Part shown: one piece after another, positions 30,647-39,378 of the stretch
How positions within the stretch are numbered: the stretch's first letter is position 1
Layout: every line of letters starts with the position of its first letter
NCBI GenBank assembly: GCA_017881055.1
Contig: JADGRF010000060.1
Location: 1-51,602, forward strand
Direction: 5' to 3'
DNA: 51,602 nt
DNA from: Sandaracinaceae bacterium
GTDB lineage: Bacteria > Myxococcota_A > Polyangia > Polyangiales > JAFGIB01
Notes under the pieces: model-generated
Told to the model about the DNA's origin: nothing
The model's input: only the letters and a program-made list of their open reading frames with translations
Databases searched by the model: none
Made by a program: the position numbers and the translations under genes

Positions 30647-31855
30647 ATGGTCGCGCCCGCGCCTCCCCCGCCTCCACCGAAACGCGCAAAGCCCGCGGCC
30701 GCGCAGGCGCAGGCACAGCCGGAACGCCGGGCAGAGCCATCGCCAGCAGAGGCCGCCGTGCACACGCGCGCATCGCTGGTGGAGGGCCCGCCGGATTCGG
30801 CTTCGCCCCAGGTCGTTTGGCTGCACCGAGTGCTCGTGAGCGCGGCCAAGAAGCACGCGAGCGACATTCACGTGCACGCCGGCAGCCGCATCAAGATCCG
30901 GCGCCACGGCGAGCTCGTGGATCTCTCCAAGGACACGCTGAGCGCGGCGGACGCGGAAGTGATTCTGTCCGCGTCGCTGTATGCGTGGCAGCGCGAGCAC
31001 TTGCGCAAGCATGGCGAGGTCGACTTCGCGTACGAGGTGCCGAACGTCGGGCGTTATCGGGTGAACGTGTATCGCTCGCAGAGCGGACTTTCCGGCGCGT
31101 ACCACTACATCCCCGCGAAGCCCCCCGAACTCGACGAGCTTGGTTTGCCCGACAGCGTGCGGCGCTTGGTCAACCATCAGAACGGCATCGTGCTGCTCAC
31201 CGGGCCTTCGGGTTGCGGCAAGACCTCGACCATGGCGGCGCTCGTGAACGTGATCAACCACGATCGCGAGGACCATATCTTGTCGATCGAGGATCCGATC
31301 GAGTACGTGCATCCGAGCAAGCGCTGCGTGATCAACCAGCGCCAAATTCAGCGGCATACGAAGTCGTTCGCAGCTGCGCTCAAGTCGGCGCTACGTGAAG
31401 ACCCGGACATCATCTGCATCGGCGAGCTGCGCGATCTCGAGACCATCTCGTTGGCGCTCTCGGCCGCGGAAACCGGCCATCTCGTGCTCGGCACGCTGCA
31501 CACGCAGGGCGCGGTGCGTACCATCAATCGGGTGATCGGTGCGTATCCGTCGCGGCAGCAGCCGCAAATTCGCACGATGCTTTCCGAATCGCTGCGCGCC
31601 GTGCTCTCGCAGAAGCTCTTGCCGCGTGCGGACGGAGAAGGCGTGGTGCTCGCGTACGAGCTCCTGCTGATGAACCACGCCGCCGCGAACCTGATCCGTG
31701 AGAACCGCACGTTCCAGCTGGGCTCCGTGCTGCAGACGGGACGCAACGCCGGCATGCGCTCGTTCGACGACTCGCTGCGCGAGCTCGTGCAAAAGCAACT
31801 CATCACCAAGCGCGTCGCGGCGCTCAACTCGGACAATCCCAAGCTGTTCGCGTGA
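30647..31855 (+). CDS. PilT-family type IV pilus retraction ATPase (first of tandem pair)
   Basis: A 402-aa hexameric secretion ATPase of the PilT/PilU group. Residues 1-50 are a Pro/Ala-rich extension (VAPAPPPPPPKRAKPAAAQ) absent from typical PilT (about 345 aa). Then come the N-terminal KHASDIHVHAG domain, Walker A GPSGCGKT at 186-193, the Asp box SIEDPIEYVH, Walker B DIICIGELRD and the His box GHLVLGTLHT. The C-terminal PilT signature AIRNLIRE appears as AAANLIREN, followed by GMRSFDDSLRELV. Catalytic residues are all intact, so the ATPase should be active. ATG 30647 starts the Pro-rich leader; an upstream in-frame start at 30608 is less likely. The stop is seven bases before the next PilT gene. 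Confidence 0.9.
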   Translation: MVAPAPPPPPPKRAKPAAAQAQAQPERRAEPSPAEAAVHTRASLVEGPPDSASPQVVWLHRVLVSAAKKHASDIHVHAGSRIKIRRHGELVDLSKDTLSAADAEVILSASLYAWQREHLRKHGEVDFAYEVPNVGRYRVNVYRSQSGLSGAYHYIPAKPPELDELGLPDSVRRLVNHQNGIVLLTGPSGCGKTSTMAALVNVINHDREDHILSIEDPIEYVHPSKRCVINQRQIQRHTKSFAAALKSALREDPDIICIGELRDLETISLALSAAETGHLVLGTLHTQGAVRTINRVIGAYPSRQQPQIRTMLSESLRAVLSQKLLPRADGEGVVLAYELLLMNHAAANLIRENRTFQLGSVLQTGRNAGMRSFDDSLRELVQKQLITKRVAALNSDNPKLFA

Positions 31856-31862
31856 ATGATCC

Positions 31863-32948
31863 ATGGCTGTTCTCGATCGATTCTTGAAGCATCTGAAGCA
31901 GAGCGACGGCTCCGACATGCATTTCTCCGCCGGGCTGGCGCCGCACATGCGCTCGAAGGGCGCGCTTGGCGCGGTGCAAGGCTCGCGTCCACTCGACGAT
32001 TCCGAGCTGCGCGGCATGCTGCGCGAGCTCGTGACGCCCACGCAGTGGAGCGAGTTCGAAGACGAGATGGAGCTCGACTTCGCGTACGGCATCGCGGGCG
32101 TCGGGCGTTTTCGTGGCAACTACTTCGTGCAGGAAAATGGCGCCGCCGCCGTGTTCCGTTTGATTCCCGAGCAGGTGAGGACGCTCGAGAGCTTGAAGAT
32201 GCCGCCGGCGGTCGAGAGCTTCGCGCATCTGCGCAGCGGCCTCGTGGTCGTGACGGGTCCGACCGGTTCGGGCAAGTCGACGACGCTGGCGGCGATCATC
32301 GACAAGATCAACGCGACCTACGACAAGCACATCCTGACGATCGAGGACCCGGTCGAGTTCGTGCATCAGAACCAGCGCTCGATGATCACGCAGCGCGAGG
32401 TCGGCACGCACACCAAGACCTTCGAAGCGGCGTTGCGCGCGGCGCTACGCGAGAACCCGGATGTGATTCTGCTCGGTGAAATGCGCGGGCGTGAAGTGGA
32501 GCTGGCGCTGGCGGCCGCGGAGATGGGCGCGCTCGTGTTCGGCACATTGCACACCAACAGCGCTTCGAAGACGATCGATCGTTTGATCGACATCTTCCCT
32601 ACGGACGAGCAAGACCAGATCCGGATGAGCTTGTCCGAAGCGCTCGCGGGCGTCGTGGCGCAGCTGCTGTTGCCCACGGCCGACGGGAAAGGACGCGTCG
32701 CCGCGATCGAGATCCTGATGAAGACGAGTGGGCTGCCGAACATCATCCGCGAGGGCAACACGCCCCAGCTGATCTCGATGATGCAGGGTGGCAAGGCAGT
32801 TGGCATGCAGACGATGGACGACGCGCTCGAGGCGCTTTGGCGCAAAGGTGTGGTTCGACCGAAAGACGTGCTGCAGCGGGCGATGGACAAGGCGCGCTTC
32901 GAGCAGATGTTCCGCGAAGCGGAGCGTCAGGTGCTCACGCCAGAGTGA
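31863..32948 (+). CDS. PilT-family type IV pilus retraction ATPase (second of tandem pair)
   Basis: A 361-aa PilT-type ATPase closely following the first with a seven-base gap. It opens directly in the conserved domain (FLKHLKQSDGSDMHFSAGL), and has Walker A GPTGSGKST at 132-140, Asp box TIEDPVEFVH, Walker B DVILLGEMRG and His box GALVFGTLHT. The C-terminal signature reads LPNIIREGNTPQL, then GMQTMDDALEALW. It has PilT's IRE motif rather than a clear PilU sequence. Both genes differ throughout, so this is not a recent duplication. No pilB, pilC or pilA is in view; the pilus core must be elsewhere. The stop codon lies in the first unit of a short tandem repeat. Confidence 0.92.
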   Translation: MAVLDRFLKHLKQSDGSDMHFSAGLAPHMRSKGALGAVQGSRPLDDSELRGMLRELVTPTQWSEFEDEMELDFAYGIAGVGRFRGNYFVQENGAAAVFRLIPEQVRTLESLKMPPAVESFAHLRSGLVVVTGPTGSGKSTTLAAIIDKINATYDKHILTIEDPVEFVHQNQRSMITQREVGTHTKTFEAALRAALRENPDVILLGEMRGREVELALAAAEMGALVFGTLHTNSASKTIDRLIDIFPTDEQDQIRMSLSEALAGVVAQLLLPTADGKGRVAAIEILMKTSGLPNIIREGNTPQLISMMQGGKAVGMQTMDDALEALWRKGVVRPKDVLQRAMDKARFEQMFREAERQVLTPE

Positions 32949-32978
32949 GACCACGGTGAGACCACGGTGGGACCACGC
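32946..32978. repeat. Three tandem 11-base repeats at the 3' end of the PilT pair
   Basis: TGAGACCACGG occurs at 32946-32956 and 32957-32967, followed by the variant TGGGACCACGC at 32968-32978. The first unit supplies the stop codon of the second PilT gene. The array fills nearly all of the 38-base gap to the convergent cyclase/STAND-like gene. Confidence 0.7.
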
Positions 32979-32986
32979 CGTACGGC

Positions 32987-35539
32987 TCACGTGCGCGGTG
33001 CGCAGGCCGCCACGGCGATGCGCAGGGCATCGTCTTCGCGGTCCAGGTTGCGGTAGCAATGCGCCAGCACGTGCAGCGCCGCGACTTCTCCGCGCGCGTC
33101 CGACAGCTTGCGGCTCGCCGCCAACGCGCCCAATGCGTCGCGCACACCGAGCGCGGCGTTTCCGCTCTCGACGTGGATCAATGCCCAGCCCAGCGCATCG
33201 CGCGCTTGCACCTCGGCGGGAGCATCGGGCGTGCGCGCGCGCGAGAGCGTCAGCGTGGCGTCACTCGTGTCACCGCGTGCCAGCTGCGCCATGGCGAGCA
33301 TGCGCTGCGCCGCGGCGCGGCCCCAACCTGCTGCGACGGCGGTGTCCAGCCAACGTTCCGCGGCGTCATAGTCGTGAGCAGCGAGGGCCTTGCGCGCGGA
33401 AGCAATCGCGCTGGCCGCCATGTTCGGGGTCGCGCCGCTTCCGGCTGCAGCGGTGCCTTCGGGGTCGGCGACGACCGCGGGGTTCGTAGAGGAGCTGGCG
33501 CTTGGGCTCGCCGCCACGCTCGCTACGTCCACGCTGCTTGCGACCTCGCTCGCCAGCTTGCGCACGTCGGGCGAACCGTCGAGCTCGACTGCCGTGGCGA
33601 CGAGGCGCAGGGCCACGCGTTGGAAGCCGGCCTGCAGAGCCGTGCGCCCCGCATCGAGCAGCGCGCGCGCGGCGTCGGCTTCCTGTCCGCCCTCGGCCAA
33701 GTGGTACGCGAGCTGTGCGCTGCCGAAGCCCGGCGCTTTCTGGCGCGTGCGCAGCTCGTCGGCGACGAAACGGTTGAGCTCCGCGGCGCGCGCCGGCGGC
33801 ATGCTGCTACGGATCGCACTGCGGATGGCTGCGTCCGCAGAACCGAGCGAGACGCCGTTGTCGACGAAGCCTTCCGCAGCCAGCTGCGTGAGACCGTCGC
33901 GTAGCTCGCCAGAAGCGAGCCCGTCACGCTCGATCACGCTCTCGACCAGGTCGAGCGAGGCATCGGGTGGGGCGATGCACAGCGTCTCGAGCACGCGGTA
34001 CGCATCCGGTGGCAAGCCCAGGGCGCGCTCCGTGATCAACGCTTCGACGGGTACCTGCCCGATGCCACTGCGCGGCGCGCCGCGCCACACAAAACCCTTG
34101 GCGCGCGTTTTTTGGAGCACCAGGTCACCCGCGGTCACCAGCGTGCGCGCCGCTTCGAGCACACCCAACGGGCTGTCGCCGCCGATGGCGGCAACACGCT
34201 GCGCGATGTCCGAGCCTTCCTCGAGTGAGAGCAGCGCTTCGGCGAGCGTGCGTCCGTCGTGGGCATCGAGCGGTGGCAGCGTGAGCGTGTGCAGCGCGCC
34301 CTCGGGCAAGAGTGCCGCGGGCACGCTCGCGCCGATCGGCAAAGTCATGAGGAGCATGCACTCGAGCTCGCTCGACTGCAGAGTCTCCGCGATGACGCCG
34401 AGCGTGGCCGGATCGATCTCGTGCAGCTGGTCGAGCACGATCCAGGGACGCGCTCCCGCTTTCGTGTTGAGGCGCAGCAACTCGGCCAGCGCCTCGACCA
34501 TCTCGGCGCGCGCGATCGCCTGACCTCGCAGGAGCGCCTTGAGCATGCCGCGCAGCGCCGGCGGCAGTGCCGCGGGCTCGCGCATGGCGTCGTCGCCACT
34601 GGAGCTGATCGAGCGCCTGGCGCGCAGCGAGAACTGGGCTGTGTCGTCGAGGCCGGATCGTCGCAGCGCAAGCTCGAGGCCACCGAGCGGTTGCAGCCCT
34701 CCGGCCTTGCGCGAGATGCGCAGGAGCAGCTGCGGCTTCTCGGTGCGGGCCAGGCGCTCGATCAGATCGAGCGGCGAGGGGCCGGCGGTGCAGTGAAGCG
34801 CCACGCGCGTCTCACCGGTTTGCTGCGCGAGCCGCGTCAGCTCCTCGAACACGGGCAGCGCGCTCGGCGGGAGCGGCAAGCTCGCGAGCTCGCTCAAGGC
34901 GCGCCGACATTCTTCTTTGCGCGCGTTGTATGGATCCAACGCTTGCCCGCGCACGCTGCCGACCAAGACCTCGCGGCCGAACAGATAGCGCTCGCAGGCT
35001 GCTGCCACGGTCGCGTCGTCGAGCACGACCTCGCCCGCGTGTGCGCGATTGGCGAGCGCCTGCGCGCGATCGATCGCCGCGCCGCGGTAGGTCGGCGCCT
35101 TGCCTGGCTCGATCGTCTCTTCGACCTCGCCGAGCGCCACGCCGATGTCGACCTTGAGGTTGGGCTGCGGCTGAGCGACGTCTTCCACGAGCGAGCGCGC
35201 CAGCTCGATCGCATCCGCGACTTCGATGCTGTCGAGCGTGGCGACTACGGTCGTCCCAATGCCCGCCAAGACTCGAGCACCGCTCGCGCGCACGCGCGCC
35301 AGCACCAGCTCGATCCACTTCTCGGTGCCTTGCGCGCTGCTCGCGTCGTTCCCACCGTTGCCAGCCTGCTCGCGGGTGCCGCCGCTCGTGCCCGCGTCGG
35401 CCTGCGCTTCGGAAGACGCTTCGCAGCGGTGCCAGAGAACCACGCATTCGGCGCGTGTTCGCCTGATGTCGTCTGCCGCCACTTCCGAAAACCTCGTCCG
35501 AGCCGCTACTCGCTGCGCCGCGGTTCGAGACAATTTCAC
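32987..35539 (-). CDS. Cyclase-like/STAND-type multidomain protein with apparently lost active sites
   Basis: An 850-aa protein with the order seen in class III cyclase-ATPase-TPR regulators. Residues 30-195 resemble the C-terminal part of a nucleotide cyclase domain: DSIEVADAIELARSL, then LKVDIGVALGEVE and YRGAAIDRAQALANRAHAGEVV (like the y.G..v..Aarl...A..Ge pattern), but the metal-binding Asp residues and a loop are not evident. Residues 240-480 resemble a STAND ATPase: the P-loop position reads HCTAGPSPLDLIERL without the Lys-Ser/Thr, whereas the Walker B-like WIVLDQLHEID (366-376) is recognisable. The rest is helical, TPR-like (ALAAHDYDAAERWLDTAV, GEVAALHVLAHCYRNLDRED). It is probably a cytoplasmic regulatory scaffold. 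It faces the PilT pair convergently. Domain identities rest on recalled patterns. Confidence 0.6.
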   Translation of the reverse strand: MKLSRTAAQRVAARTRFSEVAADDIRRTRAECVVLWHRCEASSEAQADAGTSGGTREQAGNGGNDASSAQGTEKWIELVLARVRASGARVLAGIGTTVVATLDSIEVADAIELARSLVEDVAQPQPNLKVDIGVALGEVEETIEPGKAPTYRGAAIDRAQALANRAHAGEVVLDDATVAAACERYLFGREVLVGSVRGQALDPYNARKEECRRALSELASLPLPPSALPVFEELTRLAQQTGETRVALHCTAGPSPLDLIERLARTEKPQLLLRISRKAGGLQPLGGLELALRRSGLDDTAQFSLRARRSISSSGDDAMREPAALPPALRGMLKALLRGQAIARAEMVEALAELLRLNTKAGARPWIVLDQLHEIDPATLGVIAETLQSSELECMLLMTLPIGASVPAALLPEGALHTLTLPPLDAHDGRTLAEALLSLEEGSDIAQRVAAIGGDSPLGVLEAARTLVTAGDLVLQKTRAKGFVWRGAPRSGIGQVPVEALITERALGLPPDAYRVLETLCIAPPDASLDLVESVIERDGLASGELRDGLTQLAAEGFVDNGVSLGSADAAIRSAIRSSMPPARAAELNRFVADELRTRQKAPGFGSAQLAYHLAEGGQEADAARALLDAGRTALQAGFQRVALRLVATAVELDGSPDVRKLASEVASSVDVASVAASPSASSSTNPAVVADPEGTAAAGSGATPNMAASAIASARKALAAHDYDAAERWLDTAVAAGWGRAAAQRMLAMAQLARGDTSDATLTLSRARTPDAPAEVQARDALGWALIHVESGNAALGVRDALGALAASRKLSDARGEVAALHVLAHCYRNLDREDDALRIAVAACAPRT

Positions 35540-35639
35540 GCGTATTCACGCTTGTAAAGCGTGACCTCTGCGCTGTTGCGCGCCCGTCCCGCGTTTTGTT
35601 TGCCGGCCTGCTCGGGCTTCCTCGTATACTGGCAATTGC

Positions 35640-36605
35640 ATGCTCGAAGGCTCCTCGATTCTCATCACGGGCGGCGCCGGCTTCATCGGCACCGCGCTCG
35701 TTCGCCGCCTGGCCGACAAGAACCGCATCCGCGTGCTCGACAACTTGCGCAGAAATGCGCTCGCCAGCGCGGGTCTCGACAAGCACCCGAACGTAGAGCT
35801 CGTCGTGGGCGACGTGCGCGACGACCAAGTCGTGACTGCGGCCACGCGCGGCGTCGACTACGTGATCCACATGGCGTCGATCGCCGGTGTCGACACCGTG
35901 ATGAAGAATCCCGTCACCACCATGGAGGTGTCGCTGCTCGGCACCGTGAACGCGCTGCGCGCCGCACACGCCGCGGGTGGCATCAAGCGCTTCATCGACT
36001 TCTCCACGAGCGAGGTCTTCGGCACCTACGCGTTTCGCGTCAACGAGGGCAACGTCACCAGCCTCGGCGCGGTGGGCGAAGCGCGCTGGACGTACGCGGT
36101 TTCGAAGCTAGCGACGGAGCATCTCGCGCACAACTACTACCGCCAGTTCGGCTTGCCGACCTGCGCGATTCGCCCGTTCAACATCTACGGGCCCGGCCAA
36201 GTGGGTGAGGGCGCCATTCACGCGTTCGTGACGCGCGCGCTCAAGAACGAGCCCATCCTGATTCACAACCAAGGCGATCAGATAAGAGCCTGGTGCTACA
36301 TCGACGACATCGTCGATTCGGTGCTCTTGGCACTGACGCGCGACGACTCGATCGGCGAGACGTTCAACATCGGCAACCCGCGCAGCACCGTCACCATCTA
36401 CCACTTGGCGCGCATGATCGTCGAAGCCGCCAAGAGCAAGTCCGACATCCGCTTCGTGCGCTGGGACTTCCCCGACGTCGAGCTGCGCGTGCCCGACGTC
36501 CGCAAGGCCGAGCAGCGCCTGGGCTTTCGCGCCAACATAGACCTCGATGTAGGTCTTTTGCGCACCATCGAGTGGTATCGCGCCTTGCTGGCGTCAGCTA
36601 CGTGA
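35640..36605 (+). CDS. NAD-dependent epimerase/dehydratase (extended SDR, nucleotide-sugar type)
   Basis: A 321-aa extended short-chain dehydrogenase. The NAD-binding GGAGFIG is at residues 11-17; the acidic residue after the second strand (VLDNLRRN) favours NAD over NADP. The catalytic pair is Tyr152 and Lys156 (YAVSK), with the upstream STSEVFGTY Ser/Thr segment. The C-terminal half has RPFNIYGPGQ, the QIRAWCYIDDIVD segment (typical R-x-[FW]-x-[YH]-[IV]-x-D), and FNIGNP. These are features of UDP-sugar epimerases and decarboxylases acting in polysaccharide or LPS synthesis. The exact sugar cannot be assigned and no glycosyltransferases are adjacent. The ATG at 35640 begins the fold only seven residues before the first strand, so the start is reliable. 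Confidence 0.88.
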   Translation: MLEGSSILITGGAGFIGTALVRRLADKNRIRVLDNLRRNALASAGLDKHPNVELVVGDVRDDQVVTAATRGVDYVIHMASIAGVDTVMKNPVTTMEVSLLGTVNALRAAHAAGGIKRFIDFSTSEVFGTYAFRVNEGNVTSLGAVGEARWTYAVSKLATEHLAHNYYRQFGLPTCAIRPFNIYGPGQVGEGAIHAFVTRALKNEPILIHNQGDQIRAWCYIDDIVDSVLLALTRDDSIGETFNIGNPRSTVTIYHLARMIVEAAKSKSDIRFVRWDFPDVELRVPDVRKAEQRLGFRANIDLDVGLLRTIEWYRALLASAT

Positions 36606-36672
36606 GCCCTGCGCTGCCCCCTCGTCTTGTCGTGTGGTCTTGCGGAGTCGTTTTGCCGTATAGTTAATTCGC

Positions 36673-37773
36673 TTGGGGACCCAACCGCAAAATCCCATCG
36701 ATCTCGGGGAGATCCGCGCCGATGGCTGGTTCGAACAGCTGGCCTCGGAGATGCCCGAGTTCGAGCAGCTGTGCCAAGTGCTCGGCCAGCGCTTCGTGGC
36801 GTTTTCGTTCATCGCCGGCGTACGCATCACCTCGATCTCGTTCGATCCGCACTCGCCGGACAGCTCGCTCGTCGACTTCGCGCTCGGCGAGAGCGAAGAC
36901 GTCGAACGCCTCACGCTCACGGACTTTCGCGAGCGCCTCGGCGGCGCGCTGATCAGCAGCGAGGCCGAGCCTATCGTGCTGCCGCCGAACCCTGAGGCGG
37001 ACGACATCCGGTCCTGCATCGGCCGGCGCTATCTGCTGCTCGCCCCGATCTTCGGCATTCGCATCGCGTCGCTGCGGCTGACGGATGGCGCCCCGATGAT
37101 CGAAGTGGATCTCGGCCACGTCCGTGAAGAGGTCGCCGTGCAAGGCCTGCGCGACATCCTCGACAATGCCGTGCGCTCCGAGCTGGCGCGGGCACGACCG
37201 GCTGCGCCATTCTCGATCGACTTCAAGAGGATCCCGCAGGCCGAAGAGGCGAACAAGCGCGCCGACTACAACGAGACCATCGCGCTACTCGGCGCGTGGC
37301 CGGGCCCGCTGTCCATGTTTCTACGCACGCCGCAGGGCCAGGCGTTGGGGCGCGCCGAGCGCAGCAAGCTGGTGAAGGCGCTCGGTTTGCTCGGGCAGGC
37401 GTATCTCAAGAAGCAGCAGATCGACTGGGCCGAGGACGTACTCCGCCTGGGCATTCAGTTTGGTCAGGAGCTGGAAGCCTCGGGGCCGCTCTTCGGTCTG
37501 CTCGGCCAAGTGCGCGTCGAGACGGAACGCTTCGGTGAAGCGATCGGCCTTCTGCGACGCGCGCTGGCGCTCGGCAGCGACCGCGCGCTCTTGGTCGATC
37601 TGGCGCGTTCGTTCTCGGCGCGTGACCGCAACGTGGCCGCGCTCGCCTGCCTGAACGACGCGCTCGCCGCGGGTTGTGACGCCGCCGAGCTCGCGCCGCT
37701 ACGGACCAAGGTCGAGAAAGCGCTCGGACCCGCGTACGTGAAGTACCGCGAAGCGCTCGCGAAGCCCGGTTGA
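36673..37773 (+). CDS. Unknown protein: duplicated alpha/beta domain followed by TPR-like helices
   Basis: A 366-aa protein I do not recognise. The N-terminal half contains two copies of a roughly 55-residue unit: RFVAFSFIAGVRITSISF...SLVDFALGE near residues 35-80, and RYLLLAPIFGIRIASLRL...PMIEVDLGH near 118-150; each has the shared pattern [GV]-[IV]-R-I-[TA]-S-[IL] then a [VE]DFALG/VDLGH strand and a helix. From about residue 200 the protein is helical and TPR-like (LVKALGLLGQAYLKKQQIDWAED, then LFGLLGQVRVETERFGEAIGLL). No signal peptide. The frame is closed by TAG 12 bases before the TTG at 36673, so TTG or a later codon (ATG 36751 region) must be used; no clear ribosome binding site is present. 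TTG is my provisional start. Confidence 0.65.
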   Translation: MGTQPQNPIDLGEIRADGWFEQLASEMPEFEQLCQVLGQRFVAFSFIAGVRITSISFDPHSPDSSLVDFALGESEDVERLTLTDFRERLGGALISSEAEPIVLPPNPEADDIRSCIGRRYLLLAPIFGIRIASLRLTDGAPMIEVDLGHVREEVAVQGLRDILDNAVRSELARARPAAPFSIDFKRIPQAEEANKRADYNETIALLGAWPGPLSMFLRTPQGQALGRAERSKLVKALGLLGQAYLKKQQIDWAEDVLRLGIQFGQELEASGPLFGLLGQVRVETERFGEAIGLLRRALALGSDRALLVDLARSFSARDRNVAALACLNDALAAGCDAAELAPLRTKVEKALGPAYVKYREALAKPG

Positions 37774-37774
37774 C

Positions 37775-37791
37775 AGGCCCGTTTCGGGCTT
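37775..37791 (+). terminator. Possible terminator hairpin before glpK
   Basis: Directly after the stop of the preceding gene, GCCCG, a TTT loop and CGGGC (37777-37789) form a short stem, extended by a G-T and an A-T pair on each side. A weakly T-rich stretch follows. A modest terminator candidate separating the unknown gene from glpK, whose ATG is about 75 bases further on. Confidence 0.4.
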
Positions 37792-37866
37792 ACTTCCTAA
37801 CGGAAGAGCCCTTTAGCTTCGGCCCATTACAGGGCACGATCGCGTAAGTAACTTGGGGATTTGACT

Positions 37867-39378
37867 ATGCCACGGCACTTGCTTGCGATCGATCAAGGCA
37901 CGACGGGATCGACTGTCGTGGTGGTGTCCGAAGACGCGGCAGTCCTTGGGCGCGCGGGCCGAGAGTTTCCGCAGCACTTCCCCGAGCCGGGCCTGGTAGA
38001 GCACGACGCCGACGAGATTTGGGCGAGCGTGACGGACTCGCTGCGCGAAGCGATCAAGGTCGCAGGCGTGCGCGCCGAAGACTGCGCCGGCATCGGCATC
38101 ACCAATCAACGCGAGACTACGTTGCTCTGGGACCGCAAGACCGGACGTGCGCTGCATCGCGCCATCGTCTGGCAGGATCGCCGCACCAGCGCGCGCTGCG
38201 CAGAGCTGCGTGAAGCCGGAGCCGAGGCGCTGTTCCGAGCCCGTACGGGCCTTTTGCTCGATCCGTACTTCAGCGGAACCAAGCTCGAGTGGCTGCTCGA
38301 CCACGTACCAGGCGCGCGCGCTCGCGCCGAAGCCGGTGAGCTCGCGTTCGGGACCATCGACAGCTTCCTCGTGCATCGGCTGAGCGCAGGTGCGTTGCAC
38401 CTGACGGACGTGAGTAACGCTTCTCGCACGCTGCTGTTCGACATTCATCGTGGCGCGTGGGACGACGACCTGCTCGCCCGCTTGCGTGTGCCGAAGCAAG
38501 TTCTGCCCGAGGTGCGTTCCTCGTCCGAGGTCTACGGCAAGACGCGCGGCGTACCCGGTCTGCCGGATGGGATTCCGATCGCCGGCATCGCGGGTGATCA
38601 GCAGGCGGCGCTGTTCGGGCAGACGTGCTTCGCGGTCGGTGAGGCCAAGTGCACCTACGGCACTGGCGCGTTCTTGCTGATGAACACTGGCGCGCGCGCG
38701 ATGGTCTCGAAGAACGGCCTGCTGACCACGATCGCCTGGCGCCTCGGCACCGGCGAGACGGTGTACGCGCTCGAGGGCAGCTCGTTCGTGGCCGGTAGCG
38801 CGGTGCAGTGGCTCCGCGATCAGCTTGGCATCATCGAGCGCGCGGACCAGATCGAAGAGCTGGCGCGTCAGGTGGAAACCTCGGGCGGCGTGGCGTTCGT
38901 GCCGGCGCTCACGGGCCTGGGGGCGCCGTACTGGGACCCCGACGCACGCGGCCTGATCTGCGGCCTGACGCGCGGCAGCTCGCGCGCGCACATCGCTCGG
39001 GCCACGCTCGAGGGCATCGCCTTTCAGATTGCCGATCTGGTGCGCGCCATGGCCGACGACGCCGGCGCTCCGCTCGCGCGTTTGCGTGTGGACGGTGGCG
39101 CATCGCAGAATGCCCTCTTGATGGAGCTGGAAGCCGGCCTCTTGAACGTCGCAATCGACCGACCTGCGTGCGTGGAAACCACCGCGCTTGGCGCCGCGTA
39201 CCTGGCGGGCCTGGCGACCGGCGTGTTTCCCGACCTGCAGGCGATTGCGCGTGTGCACAAGATCGAGTGCAGCTTCGAGCCGCGCATGGCGGTCACTGAG
39301 CGCGAGGCCCATCTGGCGCGCTGGAAAGACGCGGTCGCGCGCGCGCGCACTCCCCGCGCAGCACAGGTGGTATCATGA
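37867..39378 (+). CDS. glpK: Glycerol kinase
   Basis: A 503-aa FGGY-family kinase that phosphorylates glycerol to sn-glycerol 3-phosphate using ATP. Motifs: the phosphate-binding GTTGS at residues 11-15 ([15 protein letters not shown]), [23 protein letters not shown], the glycerol-specific [11 protein letters not shown] segment, the FGGY signature [18 protein letters not shown] in the form [32 protein letters not shown], and the C-terminal [18 protein letters not shown]. Catalytic Asp ([10 protein letters not shown]) is present. Length equals the family norm. ATG 37867 is preferred with GGGG about eight bases upstream; TTG at 37861 is in frame. It overlaps the next gene by ATGA at 39375-39378. 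No glpF or glpD is adjacent, so the operon partners are unusual. Confidence 0.95.
   Translation: MPRHLLAIDQGTTGSTVVVVSEDAAVLGRAGREFPQHFPEPGLVEHDADEIWASVTDSLREAIKVAGVRAEDCAGIGITNQRETTLLWDRKTGRALHRAIVWQDRRTSARCAELREAGAEALFRARTGLLLDPYFSGTKLEWLLDHVPGARARAEAGELAFGTIDSFLVHRLSAGALHLTDVSNASRTLLFDIHRGAWDDDLLARLRVPKQVLPEVRSSSEVYGKTRGVPGLPDGIPIAGIAGDQQAALFGQTCFAVGEAKCTYGTGAFLLMNTGARAMVSKNGLLTTIAWRLGTGETVYALEGSSFVAGSAVQWLRDQLGIIERADQIEELARQVETSGGVAFVPALTGLGAPYWDPDARGLICGLTRGSSRAHIARATLEGIAFQIADLVRAMADDAGAPLARLRVDGGASQNALLMELEAGLLNVAIDRPACVETTALGAAYLAGLATGVFPDLQAIARVHKIECSFEPRMAVTEREAHLARWKDAVARARTPRAAQVVS

Noticed and set aside
37813..39312. 499-codon open frame antisense to glpK
   Set aside because: Shadow of glycerol kinase, which has all family motifs on the plus strand.
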